A model generated the notes under the pieces. It ran no database searches and had not been told where the DNA came from. It was given only the letters and a program-made list of their open reading frames with translations. A DNA stretch of 64,000 bases from Symsagittifera roscoffensis (Eukaryota > Xenacoelomorpha > Acoela > Convolutidae), in NCBI RefSeq assembly GCF_963678635.1, contig NW_026971356.1:24789-88788 (forward strand), read 5' to 3'. Below are positions 1 to 11,826 of the stretch, one piece after another. Positions within the stretch are counted from its first letter, which is position 1. Every line of letters begins with the position of its first letter. The position numbers were made by a program, and so were the translations under genes.

Positions 1-775
1 CGCTGTTTTTATAATGATGCCGTTAGTTTAAACTGTACCAATCCAAGAGAATGCCACATACAACCCAGACTGTCACCTTCAATGTACCCACTGAACGCAT
101 AACTCCGAGTTATCTCCAAATGGTGATCCAGTCTTCTATAAACAACTTTACAAATAGCATTAGAAAATGAAGTTTATCTACTCCACGTCAACTCACCGCG
201 TGTCATAAATGGCATCGTACTTCTTTTAGCTGCCTTCCCTTATTTTCACAAAACATCCACTATGAGGAGTGTCCTAGATAAAACTTCTTTTCTGACTACT
301 TACTTTTTCCATTCTCGCTCTTGCTGATAAAAAAAGTGTTGGTACGTGGCACGGTCACGCATCCGTTATAATTTACTGAATGTCACTAATCAAGTATAAT
401 CATTCATTTATGCTGTTGCCCTCAAAATTAAAACTAAGAAAGCCTGTGGCTAGGAAAGGTAATGAGGTACTCACCCTATTCGAGCAAGCGTACCCAAACC
501 CTACCAGGTCGCCACGAAGTGAAGATGTGTCCTACAAAAGTTAAAAACTCCAGTCAGGTTTAAATAGAAAAATAAACTCACCTAAGGCCTGTCATAGACC
601 GCTCAGAATTGAAATTTTGAAAACTAGAAATTCCAGAGTATTCTTACCCTCTGTTTTACTAGAAAATGACCGTTAAGGCCTCTATCGCTGTTTTTATAAT
701 GATGCCGTTAGTTTAAACTGTACCAATCCAAGAGAATGCCAATCCAAGAGAATACCAATCCAAGAGAATGCTATA
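1..775 (-). repeat. Family C LTR, left copy (truncated by window edge)
   Basis: Positions 1-590 match 1976-2570 almost base for base, starting with cgctgtttttataatgatgc. Positions 596-740 then repeat a stretch that lies further upstream in the other copy (1887-2030), so this LTR carries an internal duplication. It lies on the 3' side of the minus-strand internal sequence at 776-1530. The left edge is cut by the window, so the full LTR length and any target-site duplication cannot be read. Confidence 0.6.
723..770. repeat. Three tandem 16-bp repeats inside the LTR
   Basis: The unit ccaatccaagagaatg occurs three times in a row, with one base changed in the middle copy. The equivalent site in the other LTR (near 2012) has one copy, so the expansion is private to this copy. 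Confidence 0.85.
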
Positions 776-1530
776 TATGAAAATAATCTCGACTAAACTT
801 TTCAAAGTAATTCAAAATTTTAACAACAATTTTAGAATTTTCGAAGCCTGGTTTAACCAAATTACAGCAAAACAAAAATTTCCAATAATCAAATGTAGTT
901 GATGGTACAAGTTATAACGCACAACAACATTTAAGTTTTTTCTCTCTCTTTCATCTCGCGTCTCGTCTTCATCCCTTACTTTCATTGTCGCTTGCTCNNN
1001 NNNNNNNNNNNNNNNNNNNNNNNNNNNNNNNNNNNNNNNNNNNNNNNNNNNNNNNNNNNNNNNNNNNNNNNNNNNNNNNNNNNNNNNNNNNNNNNNNNNN
1101 NNNNNNNNNNNNNNNNNNNNNNNNNNNNNNNNNNNNNNNNNNNNNNNNNNNNNNNNNNNNNNNNNNNNNNNNNNNNNNNNNNNNNNNNNNNNNNNNNACT
1201 AATGTTTCTTCGAATAAGTTTCGTCTTTTCTTTTTTCAATTCCTATGCAAATTTACTAAGCAAATGTGAAATCAATCACGATCTAAAAGACATGTCACAA
1301 CTTAGATCAATCATTACGAGCTGTTTCATCTCCAAGATAAAACTCCATTCACATCTTTCTGAGAACAGTCGAATAAAGATATTTTTTGTTTCTAGTCTAA
1401 AAGCAAGCACCAATGTGGATCGTCCAGCTGCGATCTTGTCAGAACAACATAATTGAGCGCTGTCACTTTTCGTACCTGGAAGTTGCTAAATTTCCATGAC
1501 ATGAACATCACATAAAATTAACCTAACATT
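776..1530 (-). pseudogene. Family C internal region, first copy, interrupted by gap
   Basis: Both ends match the second copy of the family. Positions 900-997 match about 2710-2815, and 1198-1530 match about 4470-4790. The minus-strand frame next to the gap starts with the peptide MKKEKTK, also found in the second copy. In the second copy about 1.66 kb lies between the points that flank the gap, so the 200 Ns are likely a placeholder for missing gag-like sequence. Confidence 0.55.
998..1197. other. Assembly gap (200 N)
   Basis: Exactly 200 undetermined bases. Open frames running through it are meaningless. It lies inside a repeated element, where assemblies usually break. Confidence 0.99.
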
Positions 1531-2575
1531 AACAATACTGAGTTAACTCAAATGTTCAGGGCATTGAAATAGCTAAAAAGTCAGTTTGTTACAGTCTCTC
1601 AACACATATTGGTCTCCAATTACCGAGTCTACAAATCCGTGATCCACTGGGAATAACTTCCTTGTTTATTCAATTTCGTGGCACGGGAGGGTACTGATCC
1701 ACTCCGGATCTTCGGCTGAAGTCTCCTTTCGTGAGTTCTCTTCCTGTTAAGAGTCTTATCGTGTCCTGTTATCAAGATAAGACGTCTCGTTTTTCTCGTG
1801 TTTTAAATCGACCGTTTTTTGTTCTGTATCTCCGGTTGTGTGTTTTTTCGTCTTTTTCTATTAAAAATGATAATTTTTGCTTTTCTCTGTAAAAGACCGC
1901 TCAAAATCGAAATTTAAAAAATCCAGATTATTCTGACCTTTTTTTTACTAATAAATGACCGTTGAGGCCTCTATCGCTGTTTTTATACTGATGCCGTTAG
2001 TTCGAACTGAGCCAATCCAAGAGAATGCCACATACAACCCAGACTGTCACCTTCAATGTACCCACTGAACGCATAACTCCGAGTTATCTCCAAATGGTGA
2101 CCCAGTCTTCTATAAACAACTTTACAAATATCATTAGAAACTGAAGTTTATCTACTCCACGTCAACTCAACGCGTGTCATAAATGGCATCGTACTACATT
2201 TCGCTGCCTTCTTACATCTTCACAAAATTTCCACTATGAGGAGTGTCCTAGATAAAAGTTCTTTTCTGACTACTTACTTTTTCCAATAAATTTCTTCTCG
2301 CTCTTGCTGATAAAAAAAGTGTTGGTACGTGGCACGGTCACGCATCCGTTATAATTTACTGAATGTCACTAATCAAGTTTAATCATTCATTTATGCTGTT
2401 GCCCTCAAAATTAAAACTAAGAAACCCTGTGTCTAGGAAAGGTAATGAGGTACTCACCCTCTTCGAGCAAGCGTACCCAAACCCTACTAGGTCGCCACGA
2501 AGTGAATATGTGTCCTACAAAAGTTAAAAACTCCAGTCAGGTTTAAATCGAAAACTATACTAACCTAAGGCCTAT
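1531..2575 (-). repeat. Family C LTR, middle copy shared by two internal regions
   Basis: About 1.05 kb lying between two copies of the same internal sequence (776-1530 and 2576-4800). Its right half matches 1-590. Its left part (1536-2030) matches the isolated fragment at 32606-33112. It therefore acts as the 5' LTR of the left copy and the 3' LTR of the right copy, the arrangement expected after unequal recombination between elements. Clear TG...CA ends could not be fixed by eye. Confidence 0.6.
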
Positions 2576-2692
2576 TTATATAAATAACATCAACTAAGAC
2601 TTTCAATCTAATTCAAAAATTTTAACAACATTTATAACAATTCTCAAAGCCTGGCTTAACCAAACTACAGCAAAACAAAAAATTTAAGATTT

Positions 2693-4544
2693 TCAATAAT
2701 CAAGCTTAGTTGATTGGTTCAAGTTTGAAATCACAAAGACATTTAAGTTTTTTCTCTCTCTTTTATCTCGCGTCTCGCCTTCGTCCTTCACTTCCATTGT
2801 TTCTTGCTCCTGCTCTCCTGTTTCAAAATCCTCCAGGACTTTCTGCAACATGTCAACAGAGTTGCGGGCCGTGCCCCAACTTTCCTGTTCCAGCAACCTC
2901 GGTTTGCAACAAGCCAGTAAACCACCGTTCACATTTTGCTCCGGGTTCCTGTAAAATCTGCTATGCAGGCACAGGCTCACAATTCATTCTAGGTCAGCTT
3001 GTAAGACTTATTTCTTTTCTTGATCAGTAACACAGGGCGTTCCACCTAATTGCTTCACCGCAGTGGTGACGGCGTTCCTGTGCGTCAGGAATACTCTATT
3101 ATAGGCTCCAGGTCCTAAGTCTAGCTGGAAGGGTTGATAAGCTTCCGTGTTTGAGGACAAATGACGCTTCGCGCGTTCATACATCCATGACGTCATATCT
3201 GCACGGAAACAAGGCATCAACCTCTGCTTCGCCCATATTCTTTCAATGGCTTCTGAAAAGGTCCAAACTGTGGTTAAACTTCATGCTACTCAGTTACTCA
3301 GGCGACGGCATCGTCGTTTCCTGCTCGTTAGTGCCAGCGTTGGCTTCCAATCATCACACCGCCAGCATGGCACTAACTACTACAATTGAAACCGGCTGGT
3401 TTTAGTCAGGTATTCCCGTGGAGAACAACTCCTCCACGTCCCACACCAACATCATGTTTCCGCGCTTGGGATACCACAACGTCTGCGCCAGGCAGTGACA
3501 AGGATACTCCCCATGGGTCATCAAAATGTTCCTCCTCGTCCGGTACCCTGAAGCTCCTGCCAACGGTTTCACTTCTGTCATAATTCAATGCACGTCGTCT
3601 TTCTCATGTACGTCCGTCCGCTGGTCCCGTTTATTTTGTTCATCGCCGCTCTGACTACCTGATTGAACGACTTTTGGAATTGGGGAGCCATATAGGTATC
3701 CGAAGGGTCAAGTATCGTGTTCCTATGAATTGAGGCAGATTGCGATGTCTGCGTAGGGGCCACGGGTTCCCTATGGATACACAGCACCTGTGTCTTTGTC
3801 CTAGACGATGCGTCCTTAGACCCATCTGAATTCATCGTGTCCAGGACTTCCGGTGAGATCTCCACCTTCGCCATATACAACTCCTCCAGATGCTTTATCT
3901 CACCTCTCTGCATGTTATCTGTAGTTAATCGTTCTTCTTCTTCCACTCATCCCGTTCTCGGGTCATCGCCTTGTATTCCTCCAACTTGGCACGCAACTCA
4001 TGCCAGTCCTTCCCATCCAGGGTCTCAATGGTCTCCGAAGTCTGGATTTCTTTTTCGCTCATCCTGAATTTCTTCGATGGGAGAGCTGCTGTTGGAGAAT
4101 TCATCGAATGCACTGGGCCCGGCACATGAGAGGCTGCATAGATCGAATAGTCAGGGGATCTCTCCTAGCCGGTGATCGCTCTGTTCACCTAGTCCTGGTT
4201 CATGAGCTATGTCGTGACCAGACATTTCCCCTTGTCGCCATCTCATTAGTCTGTTTCGGCCTCTCTCAGCGGCCCCGGACTCACCGAAGGCTAACATCAA
4301 AACCACTTCCGTGGGCCGGTCTCCATGGGCTTCTCTTCCCATTGCATTCAGGAGTGCGACGGTGAACATCTTCTAGTGCGAAATTGCAATCCACCAGGCG
4401 TTGGCATATCTCGTCTAGAGTCGTTCCTAGGCTCGCTGAGATGAACTCTATCAAGTCGTTCGTGTCACTACATTTTATTCGAATAGGTTTTGTTTTTTCT
4501 TTCTTCATTTCCAATGCAAATTCAATCAACAAACTTGCAATCAA
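2693..4544 (-). pseudogene. Family C gag-like coding remnant
   Basis: I do not recognise this protein. A chain of minus-strand open frames (4544-4281, 4369-4151, 4125-3925, 3946-3578, 3588-3406, 3220-3008, 2980-2693) reads as one ancestral polypeptide of roughly 550-600 residues, broken by frameshifts and stops. It is hydrophilic. A charged segment at about 4060-3960 (EEYKAMTRERDEWKKK) is likely coiled coil. No CCHC knuckle, protease, RT or integrase motif was seen. Its position directly inside the LTRs suggests a gag or a non-autonomous element product. The first 5' bases (about 4560-4790) match the first copy. Its own 5' LTR is missing: the sequence passes at about 4800-4950 into the 3' end of element B. 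Confidence 0.45.
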
Positions 4545-4939
4545 TCACGATCTTAAATACAATTCACAACTTAGGTCAATCATTACGAGCTGTTTCATCT
4601 CCAAGATAAAACATCATTCACCTTTATTTTAAAAACAGTCGGTTAAAGTTCTATTTTTGTTTCTAGTCTAAAAGCTAGCACCAATGTGGATCGTCCAGCT
4701 GCGATCTTGTCAGAACAACATAATTGAATGCTGTCACCTTTCATACCTGGAAGGTTCCAGATTTCCATGACATAAACATCACATAAAAAACAACCTAAAA
4801 AAAACATAACATACAAATATCACACATCAATACTATCGCATAACAACCTAATTCGTAATAGTTAACCTAAAACATAATCCTAGTGCCTATAATGTAAGCC
4901 TACTAAAGACTACTTAACACCGAATGTGGCTCCAGCATA

Positions 4940-5440
4940 TGCTCAGATAATATTTTTTATGTAAGTAGACATCTATGTCAGTTTCTGAAAATATTACTTG
5001 TACGAGGGCATACAACTCTCTCGGATGCAGTTTTCCCCTATTAGGATCAAAGACTGGTAAAGAGAGAGAGAGGTCACTCCTCTCTCGACTAGGAAATCCC
5101 TGAGTCGAGTTAAGGCCAGCACCAAGTTTTCGGGATTTACGTTTTGTCTATCAGTCGCCTTAGATACCAGGAAATACAAATTTGTCCCTGGCATCTGTGA
5201 CGCAACTAGGGGCAGCGCCATCAACCCTCATACACCAGGCGTCTGTTTCCATAAAAACGCGATATTCTTGTACTCTCTTTTAAAGTCGGCCACTAACGCT
5301 GCCTTGAAACTTACATCCGCGGTTATCGCTATAGCGCACATACGTTTCGTGAGTATGAAATCACTGTCCGCGACAACGATATTGTTTGAGTAGTGATTTG
5401 GTAGATCAAAATTTGATTCAGAATGTCGTCTAAAAAGCAT
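4940..5440 (-). pseudogene. Macro-domain-like (TARG1/OARD1-type) C-terminal module of element B pol
   Basis: Minus-strand frame 5440-5228 continues in the same frame, after a TGA at 5228-5230, into 5221-4994. After a CT-repeat slippage site near 5060-5073 the sensible frame shifts by one and runs to about 4930. The order of conserved blocks matches the small macro domains that bind or remove ADP-ribose (TARG1/OARD1 family). There is an N-terminal strand NIVVADSDF, then a helix ending in ALVADFKREY, then the strand NLYFLVSK (the lysine sits where TARG1 has its reactive Lys). Next come the helix PENLVLALTRLRDFLVERG, the strand VTSLSLPVF, and the final helix and strand IFSETDIDVYLH. The GCGLD loop of active TARG1 is not present; the site reads DPNRGKL, so catalysis is doubtful and ligand binding is unknown. 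It follows the integrase extension in the same transcript direction. What is seen is the motif order; the function is inferred. Confidence 0.6.
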
Positions 5441-5444
5441 TTTT

Positions 5445-6330
5445 TTTTAGCATTCTCGCCCTCCGTTTCCAGCTCTCCAGTTTCCCTTGCCGATTTAAGT
5501 TTTTCGATCACAAGGTTTTCGGTGTGGGTGAGTCCTACCCCCACTCCCCGGACAAAAATATTCATCGACGTCCCGGTCGATCGCCCGAGGTTGAAGAGAT
5601 CGAGATTGGATTCTGGGATGTGTTAAGGACCATGTTGAGCTACCCAGTTGGATTCAGTATTGTCGTGACTGATGTATTTGATGATATTTTGATCGACACC
5701 TTGAATCGTCAATATTGTCTCTTTCGTGTCTGCTGGCAGTTCATGAAGCCATTCGAGCACTCGCAGACTTGTCAATGCTTGCTCATGCGACTGCCCTGTT
5801 TCCGGTTCGAACTCCACTTCCGGTTCAGAGCAATCGTCGATCCAACCCTGTTCTGTGTCGTTGACCAGGTCGATCTCTTGTGGCACCATTACTTCTTCCA
5901 GGCCCACTAGCGAGGCCATCATGTCGCTTAGAACTATCCTGTGTATGACAAACTCCACGCCATACGGGTTATACTTTTTCTTGCTTTTTCTTATTTTGTC
6001 CTGGCGTGTTGCCATGGTGAAGGGAAAGTCAGGATGTACTCTTTTATCAACTTCAGTTTGTTCTGGACAGTGCCAGTCTACTTCGGCATATGGAAGGGTT
6101 TCGTCGTCCACCTCCACTCGTTCGGTTAACTCCAGGTCCATTGGCAGGTCGCAATTATCTACCACCTCATTCCCGTCAATTTTGTCGCGCGTGCCTCTTT
6201 CGCAGGCAGGATCCACTATCAAATAGTCGTCATCATGCATGTCGGCTGGAATACACCAGTCCTCCGACGAGGCTTTGTGGGGCTCGATATTCTCGTAAAG
6301 AGCTGCCCGTCCAGTACTCAATCAAAAAAA
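5445..6330 (-). pseudogene. Pol C-terminal extension after integrase (element B)
   Basis: A 232-codon frame (6321-5623) continues in the same frame past one TAA (5623-5625) to a T-run at 5442-5450, where the frame shifts into the macro-like domain. It starts just after the integrase C-terminal region (RLSTGRAALYENIEPH). It is acidic and hydrophilic, with the lysine-rich patch KIRKSKKKYNPYG and the acidic run SEPEVEFEPE. No known fold was recognised. A diverged copy lies at 39121-39423, where both the lysine patch and SEPEVEFEPE are kept, so this part is a stable feature of the family. It may join integrase to the macro-like module. Confidence 0.6.
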
Positions 6331-7600
6331 AACGACCTCATTGGTGCACTTCAGTTATTTGAAATGGATCGCGCCTTTTTTTCAGCAACTTTTTAGTTCT
6401 ATTTGGTGGAACTACCTCCTGGAACACCCAGAAATAATCTCCGACTGAGTAGGCTTTTGCATACGCAGTCCTTTTATCGAATCTTCGTTTTTGTCTAATT
6501 TATGCCTGCTGCGTGTTACTCCTGTATAAATCATTAAGTTACTGTTGCCTCCTGATCACATCACACACGTACGTTCGTTGTGCTGTTTTCTTTCCTTCGT
6601 ACTCAAGTTAGAAGAACGTTAATGGAAGTGCTTTCTCATGACCGGTCAACATCATGTGCGGGCTTATTCCCGTGGTAGAATGTTTTGTGCTGTTATAAGC
6701 GCCCATCAGTTGCGGCAAGTACTGTCACAGTCGCCCATGTATCGTGAGCCACAAACCCTCAACATGGACACTAACATGCGATTCTGCCGTTCAACTAGGC
6801 CAATCGTTTGTGGGTGAAAAATGGTCGAGTGGGCCTGTGCCACTTGTGACCACTTCATTAACTCCTTCCCGAGATCACCCAAGAATGCTTTGCCATTGTC
6901 TGATTGGAATGTGATGGGACAGCCGTATCTTGATATCCAAATAATTATCAAGTGATGGCACGTTAATTCTGTTGATGCCGTCATGCAGGGTGCTGCCTCT
7001 GCGTATTTCGTGAAATGATCAATCATTACCAGCATTTGATTGTAGCCCGTGACTGTCATGCATATCTTCTGCTGATCGATTTGCACCACCACGTTGAATC
7101 CTGATGACTCTATTGACTGCAGAAACCTCAATTTCCCGAAACCACAATTTCCTGCTTTATCAGAGGTCCGTTGCCCGTTGACCTGACAAGCTTGCAGAGA
7201 TCCACTTTTCACAGGCTTTTTCCAAAGGTCTTTCGAACCGTTTCTGTATCCGATTATACACTTTGTCCAAGCCTTGAAGTCCCATCTGATCATGTGAACG
7301 AAAGAGCACTTCGGTCTGATACAACTGCGGTAGCACTATCGACTTACATTTGTAAAGGACTTTGTCTCCCTCCTTGCGTCTGCAGGCCACGGTTCCTTCT
7401 TTATTCAAGTACAACAGATCTTTTCTCTTTAAATAAAACTGCTTTAGAATCTTGTAGCTGTCTTCTTCCAAATCCCTTTTGTCATGTGCTCCGTTTTCGA
7501 TCCATCTATTTAGGTTATTGGTCATTCTATCATTTCGCTGAGCCCCTATGAGGTCCGGCAGTCGGTACCTGGCTGTCAGATACGTCTTTATCACATTTAG
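6330..7600 (-). pseudogene. Integrase of element B (catalytic triad visible)
   Basis: It would insert the element's cDNA into host DNA. Two overlapping frames, 7594-7160 and 7293-6706, are joined by a frameshift near 7160-7200. The N-terminal zinc-binding region reads LFRSHDQMGLQGLDKVYNRI. The second His and most of the Cys of the HHCC site are replaced. The core keeps D73, D132 and E168 of the 7293-6706 frame, in the contexts QIDQQ, QSDNGKAF and GLVERQNR. The last two are exactly 35 residues apart, the D,D-35-E spacing of retroviral-type integrases. Downstream (6700-6330) frames are broken, but VGDYFWVFQEVVPPNRTKK recalls the integrase C-terminal domain of Gypsy elements. A shorter relic of the same region lies at 40080-40390. 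Confidence 0.85.
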
Positions 7601-9610
7601 TTGTCCATCAATTTAATGCACTATATCTTTTTCAATGGTGTTGCTTCTTGCATAGACGACCTAAGCATGCGGGAGTAGCCTGGTCGGACGTTTCGAGGCG
7701 TCTATTAAATCAAGCTCTCTGAGGCATTATCAAATACTGTACACGAACTCACTATCTTTCGGAATCGAACTCACTAACTGATTCACTATCGATTTACCAT
7801 CCAGTTCAACGTCCCGAATCCGAATCGCTTCTGGTTTTTTCTGTGATTGTCAGCCTCTGCATGGTCTCCATCCGTTCATGGTCATGCCGTTCAACATCTC
7901 TGTCAAGCAGGTCACGGAGTTTCAACATGACATCCGGTGCCACATTCACCGTCTTGTTCAGTAGTGCTATGATTTTGATACCCAGCCTGGTCAGTTCTTG
8001 TTGCACCAGGTTTGATCGAAATCGGATCACCTTTCGCCAAGAATTTTATCTCAGCAGCCGTCTCCACGGAAAAATCAGGGTCTCCTCGTATGGGGTGCCC
8101 AGATTTGTCAAGCCACCTGGTGAGTGGCAGTTTGTCGTAGGTATCTTTGTCTAGGAATAAAAATCCATCCTTAGTTTCTGCTTGGTTGGCTTGCTTCTCT
8201 TCCAGTAGCTCATAAATTTCTGTCTTTTTGCTGAGGCTTTCGGCATTCTGGTGTTTGTCACGGGTTCGATGCTATATGATCATATGTTATCTGTCCAGAC
8301 GCACGATTCAACGACCAATGTAGCTTTGGTCATTTAAATAGGTCTTCAGCCAGTCGAGAGACGATTGTCAACGCACAACTTGAAGGGAGCTCTGTGTTTT
8401 TCAACGAAAGTGATCACCGCGAGCATCTCCTTTGGTGCACCGTATTTCGTTTCAACGTCGCTCAGGACTTTGCTTCCGTAAGCTTTTGGTCTGAGAACAG
8501 TCCTCCCGTTCTACTCCTGTTCCTGGTGAAGTATGCCTGATATCCCAACTACTGATGCATCTGTATCTAGTATAAACATTCTCTTTTCTGTCGGCATGCG
8601 GAGGACCGGAGCCTCGCACAGTTCGCGCATAATTTTCTCAAATGAGACATGAGCCTCGTCAGTCCAGCAGAATTTTTGACTTTTTTCGCGTCAACCTCTG
8701 CATGGGATATATCTTGTCAGCATACCCCTTGATAAATTCTCGGTAGTAGTTAGCGAATCCGAGAAAGCTCATCAATTGCGGGTCGGTCTTCGATGCTGTC
8801 CATGTCAGAACCACTTCAACGCTTCCGGGTCCGGTCTGAACCCGTGTTTATCTACAAGGCGGCCCAGATATTTGATTGAGTCTCTCAGGATTTCGCACTT
8901 TGAAGGTTTGCACTTCAGAACAGCTTGTTTCATGCAACTGAAGAGCTCGTCTAGTCTCCTTTAATGATCCTCCAGCGTTGGTGTCTCGATGACCACGGCA
9001 TCAACGTAACACATTATTAGATTGCCATAATTTTTACTTTCGTGAGTGCCTGAACCATCAATCGTTGGAAAGTAGCTGTCGCATTACATAGCCCAAACAG
9101 CATTTTTTTCCACTGGTACAGCTCCAGTTCACACGCAAAGCCTGTTTTCTCTGGATATTGTTTTCTGAGGGGCACTTGCCAGAACGCAGAGCCCAAATCG
9201 AACGTCGCGAAGAATTTTGCATCCCCTAACTTGGATATGCTCTCATCGTTGCGGGGAATCGGGTATGTTTACTTTATCGTTACCGCATTCGGGTAGCGGA
9301 AATCACAACAAAACCTAAGTTGCACCCCTTTCTTTTTCGCCAAGACAACGCCGCAAACTCGCGGGGACTCCGACGGTTCGATCATGTCGTATTCCATTAA
9401 CATTTCAATCTTTTTTTGTGAATGCTTCAGACTTGTGTGGGGTCATCCTTCTAGCTCCCTTCCTATGAGGTACTGAACACTCTTCTATTTCTATCTCAGG
9501 TTTTACAAAATTTCAGCAGCCTAATTCAACCTTATGCGTCGATAAATTGTCTGCGTTCCGATTTAACTCCACTCTGAGCGAGTCTAATTCCTTATCTGTT
9601 AATTTGCCTT
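7593..9610 (-). pseudogene. Array unit 1: RT/RNase H (broken) and short linker
   Basis: Long-type RT part at 8281-9610, with frames broken by stops and frameshifts. RT signatures can be read in pieces on the minus strand, for example FGLCNAT near 9100 and an rnase H-like segment near 8560-8300. The linker (8280-7593) is only about 690 bp against about 1290 bp in units 3-5; it lacks the acidic LSGE-repeat part. Its readable frame 8030-7806 holds SNLVQQELTRLGI, found in all units. This is the unit that continues into integrase, so it is the downstream end of the original pol. Confidence 0.75.
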
Positions 9611-11826
9611 TATCACGTTTAGAGTCTGCTAACTATCTCCGGTGCATGGGCATCGTCCATCAACCTAAAGCTTAATATCTTTTTCAAGGGTGTTGCTTTT
9701 GCATAGACGGCTCCAGGTTGGTACGGACGACCGTAGCATACGGAAGTGCCCTGGTCGGACGTTTCGATACTGCTTTAAATCAAGCTCGTCTGCGGCATTA
9801 TCAATTACTGTGCCCTCCTCGTCGGAGCTTTATCGGTCTCGGTCTGGTTCTTGATGCATTTCTCTTTCCAGCCCAAGCTGCTTCCATTCTACTAGCAAAG
9901 AATGAATCGCAAACTCTGAGACGTCGGACTTGGATGTAGTTTCTGACCCAACCTCCTAAGGCTGATACAGCTGAGACTTCGAAATATCAGTTGAGCCGAT
10001 GGATTCTGCATCACCGTCTTCTGCTTTGTTCGTGATGTTTCTCGACTCCCCTGACAAAATTTTGTCCCTTGGTCGATCTGAAGTGTCACTCGTTACACTG
10101 GATCTTAATTCAACGTTGACCTCTTGAGCTGTCTGAGTAGCGATCGATTGTAGACACTCCACATACGAAGTCCTCAGAAGGACATCTTTCGGAATCGAAC
10201 TCACTAGCTGATTCACTATCAATTTACAATCCAGTTCAACGTCCCGACTCCGAATTGCTATTGGTATCTTCTCCGTTTTTTCTGTGATTGTCAGCCTCTG
10301 CATGGTCCCCATCCGTTCATGGTCATGCCGTTCAATCTCTCTGTCAAGCAGGTCACGGAGTTTCAACATGACATCCGGTGCCACCTTCACCGCCATGTAC
10401 AGTAGTGCTATGCTGTTGATACCCAGCCTGGTCAGTTCTTGTTGCACCAGGTTTGATCGAACTAGCAAATCCAACGGAACCGGATCACCTTTCGCCAAGA
10501 ATTTTATCTCAGCAGCCATCTCCTCGGAAAGTTCAGGGTATCCTGGTATGGGGTGCCCAGATTTGTCAAGCCACCTGGTGAGTGGCAGTTTGTCGTAGGC
10601 ATCTTTGGCTAGGAATAAAAATCCATCCTTAATTTTGCTTGGTTGGCTTGCTTCTCTACCAGTCGCTCATAAATTTCTGTCTTATTGCTGAGGCTTTCGG
10701 CGTTCTGGTGTTTGTCACGGGTTCGATGCTATATGATCATATGTTATCTGTCCAGACGCACGATCCAACGACCAATGTAGCTTTGGTCCATTGAATAGGT
10801 CTTCAGCCAGTCGAGAGGACGATTGTCAACGCACAACTTGAAGGGATCACTCCCTAAGTAGGCTCTGTATTTTTCAACGAAAGTGATCACCGCAAACATC
10901 TCCGCCTCTGGTGCACTGTATTTCATTTCAGTACTTAGGACTCTGCTTCCGTAAGCTATTGGTCTGAGAACAGTCCTCCCGTTCCACTCCTGTTCCTGGT
11001 GGAGTATGCCTGATATCGCAACTACTGATACATCTGTATCTAGTATAAACATTTCCTTTTCTGTCGGCATACCGAGGACCGGAGCCTCGTCAGTCCAGCT
11101 CTTTGAAGGTTTGCACTTCAGACCAGCTTGTTTCATGCAACTAAAGATCTCGTCTAGTCTCTTTATATGGTCCTCCAGCGTTGGTGTCGCAATGACCACG
11201 TCATCAACGTAACACGTTATGATATTGCCATACTTTTTAGTTACACTCGTGAGTGCCTGAGCCATTAATCGTTGGAAAGTAAACATCCCATTAAATAGCC
11301 CAAACGGCATTCTTTTCCAGTGGTACAGCCCCAGTTCACATGCAAAGCCTGTTTTCACTCGATCTTGTTTTCTGAGGGGCACTTGCCAGAACGCAGAGCC
11401 CAAATCCAACGTCGTGAAGAATTTCGCATCGCCTAAATTGGATATTTCCCGTCGATGCGGGGAACTGGCTATGTGTCCTTTATCGTTACTGCAATTCAGG
11501 TAGCAGAAATCATAACAAAACCTAAGTTGCTCCCCTTCCTTTTCGCCATGACCACGCTGCAAGCCCGCGGGGACTCCGACAGTTCGATCATGTCGTATTC
11601 TATTTACATTTCAATCATTTTTGTGCATGCTTCAGACTTGTGTTGGGTCATCCTCCTAGCTCTCTTCCTATGAGGTACTGAACCCTCTACTATTTCTATC
11701 TCGTTTTCTACAAAAGTGCAGCAGCCTAAATCAACCTTGTGCGTCGATAAAACGTCCGCGTTCCAACTTAACACCAATTTAACACCCTCTGAGTGATTCT
11801 AATTCCTTAACTGTTAATTTGCCTTT
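9611..11826 (-). pseudogene. Array unit 2: deleted RT/RNase H and linker
   Basis: Short-type RT part (10739-11826) with the 272-codon open frame described separately. Linker at 10738-9611, with the open frame 10519-9956 of 187 codons. It starts AAEIKFLAKGDPVPLDLL and ends ILSGESRN, then ESIGSTDISKSQL. About 160 bp of the linker is missing compared with unit 4, and this removes most of the LSGE repeats. Confidence 0.8.
10744..11562 (-). pseudogene. Uninterrupted RT-RNase H fusion frame (unit 2)
   Basis: A 272-codon frame from RT finger/palm into RNase H. RT parts: DLGSAFWQVPL (catalytic D53), FGLFNGMFTFQRLM, then YVDDVV at residues 118-123 with the two catalytic Asp. RNase H parts: ILDTDVSVVAISG (D175 or D177), AEMFAV, and CVDNRPLDWL (D246). 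It ends at the RNase H tail, RWIVRLDR. About 245 bp found in units 1, 3 and 5 is missing at residue 154/155 (KPSK to SWTDEAP). It removes the RT thumb and connection region, so the product could not be a normal polymerase even though the frame is open. The N-terminal half of the fingers lies outside the frame. Confidence 0.85.

Noticed and set aside
982-1456. Open frames on both strands through 1000-1200
   Set aside because: They exist only because the 200-N gap has no stop codons.
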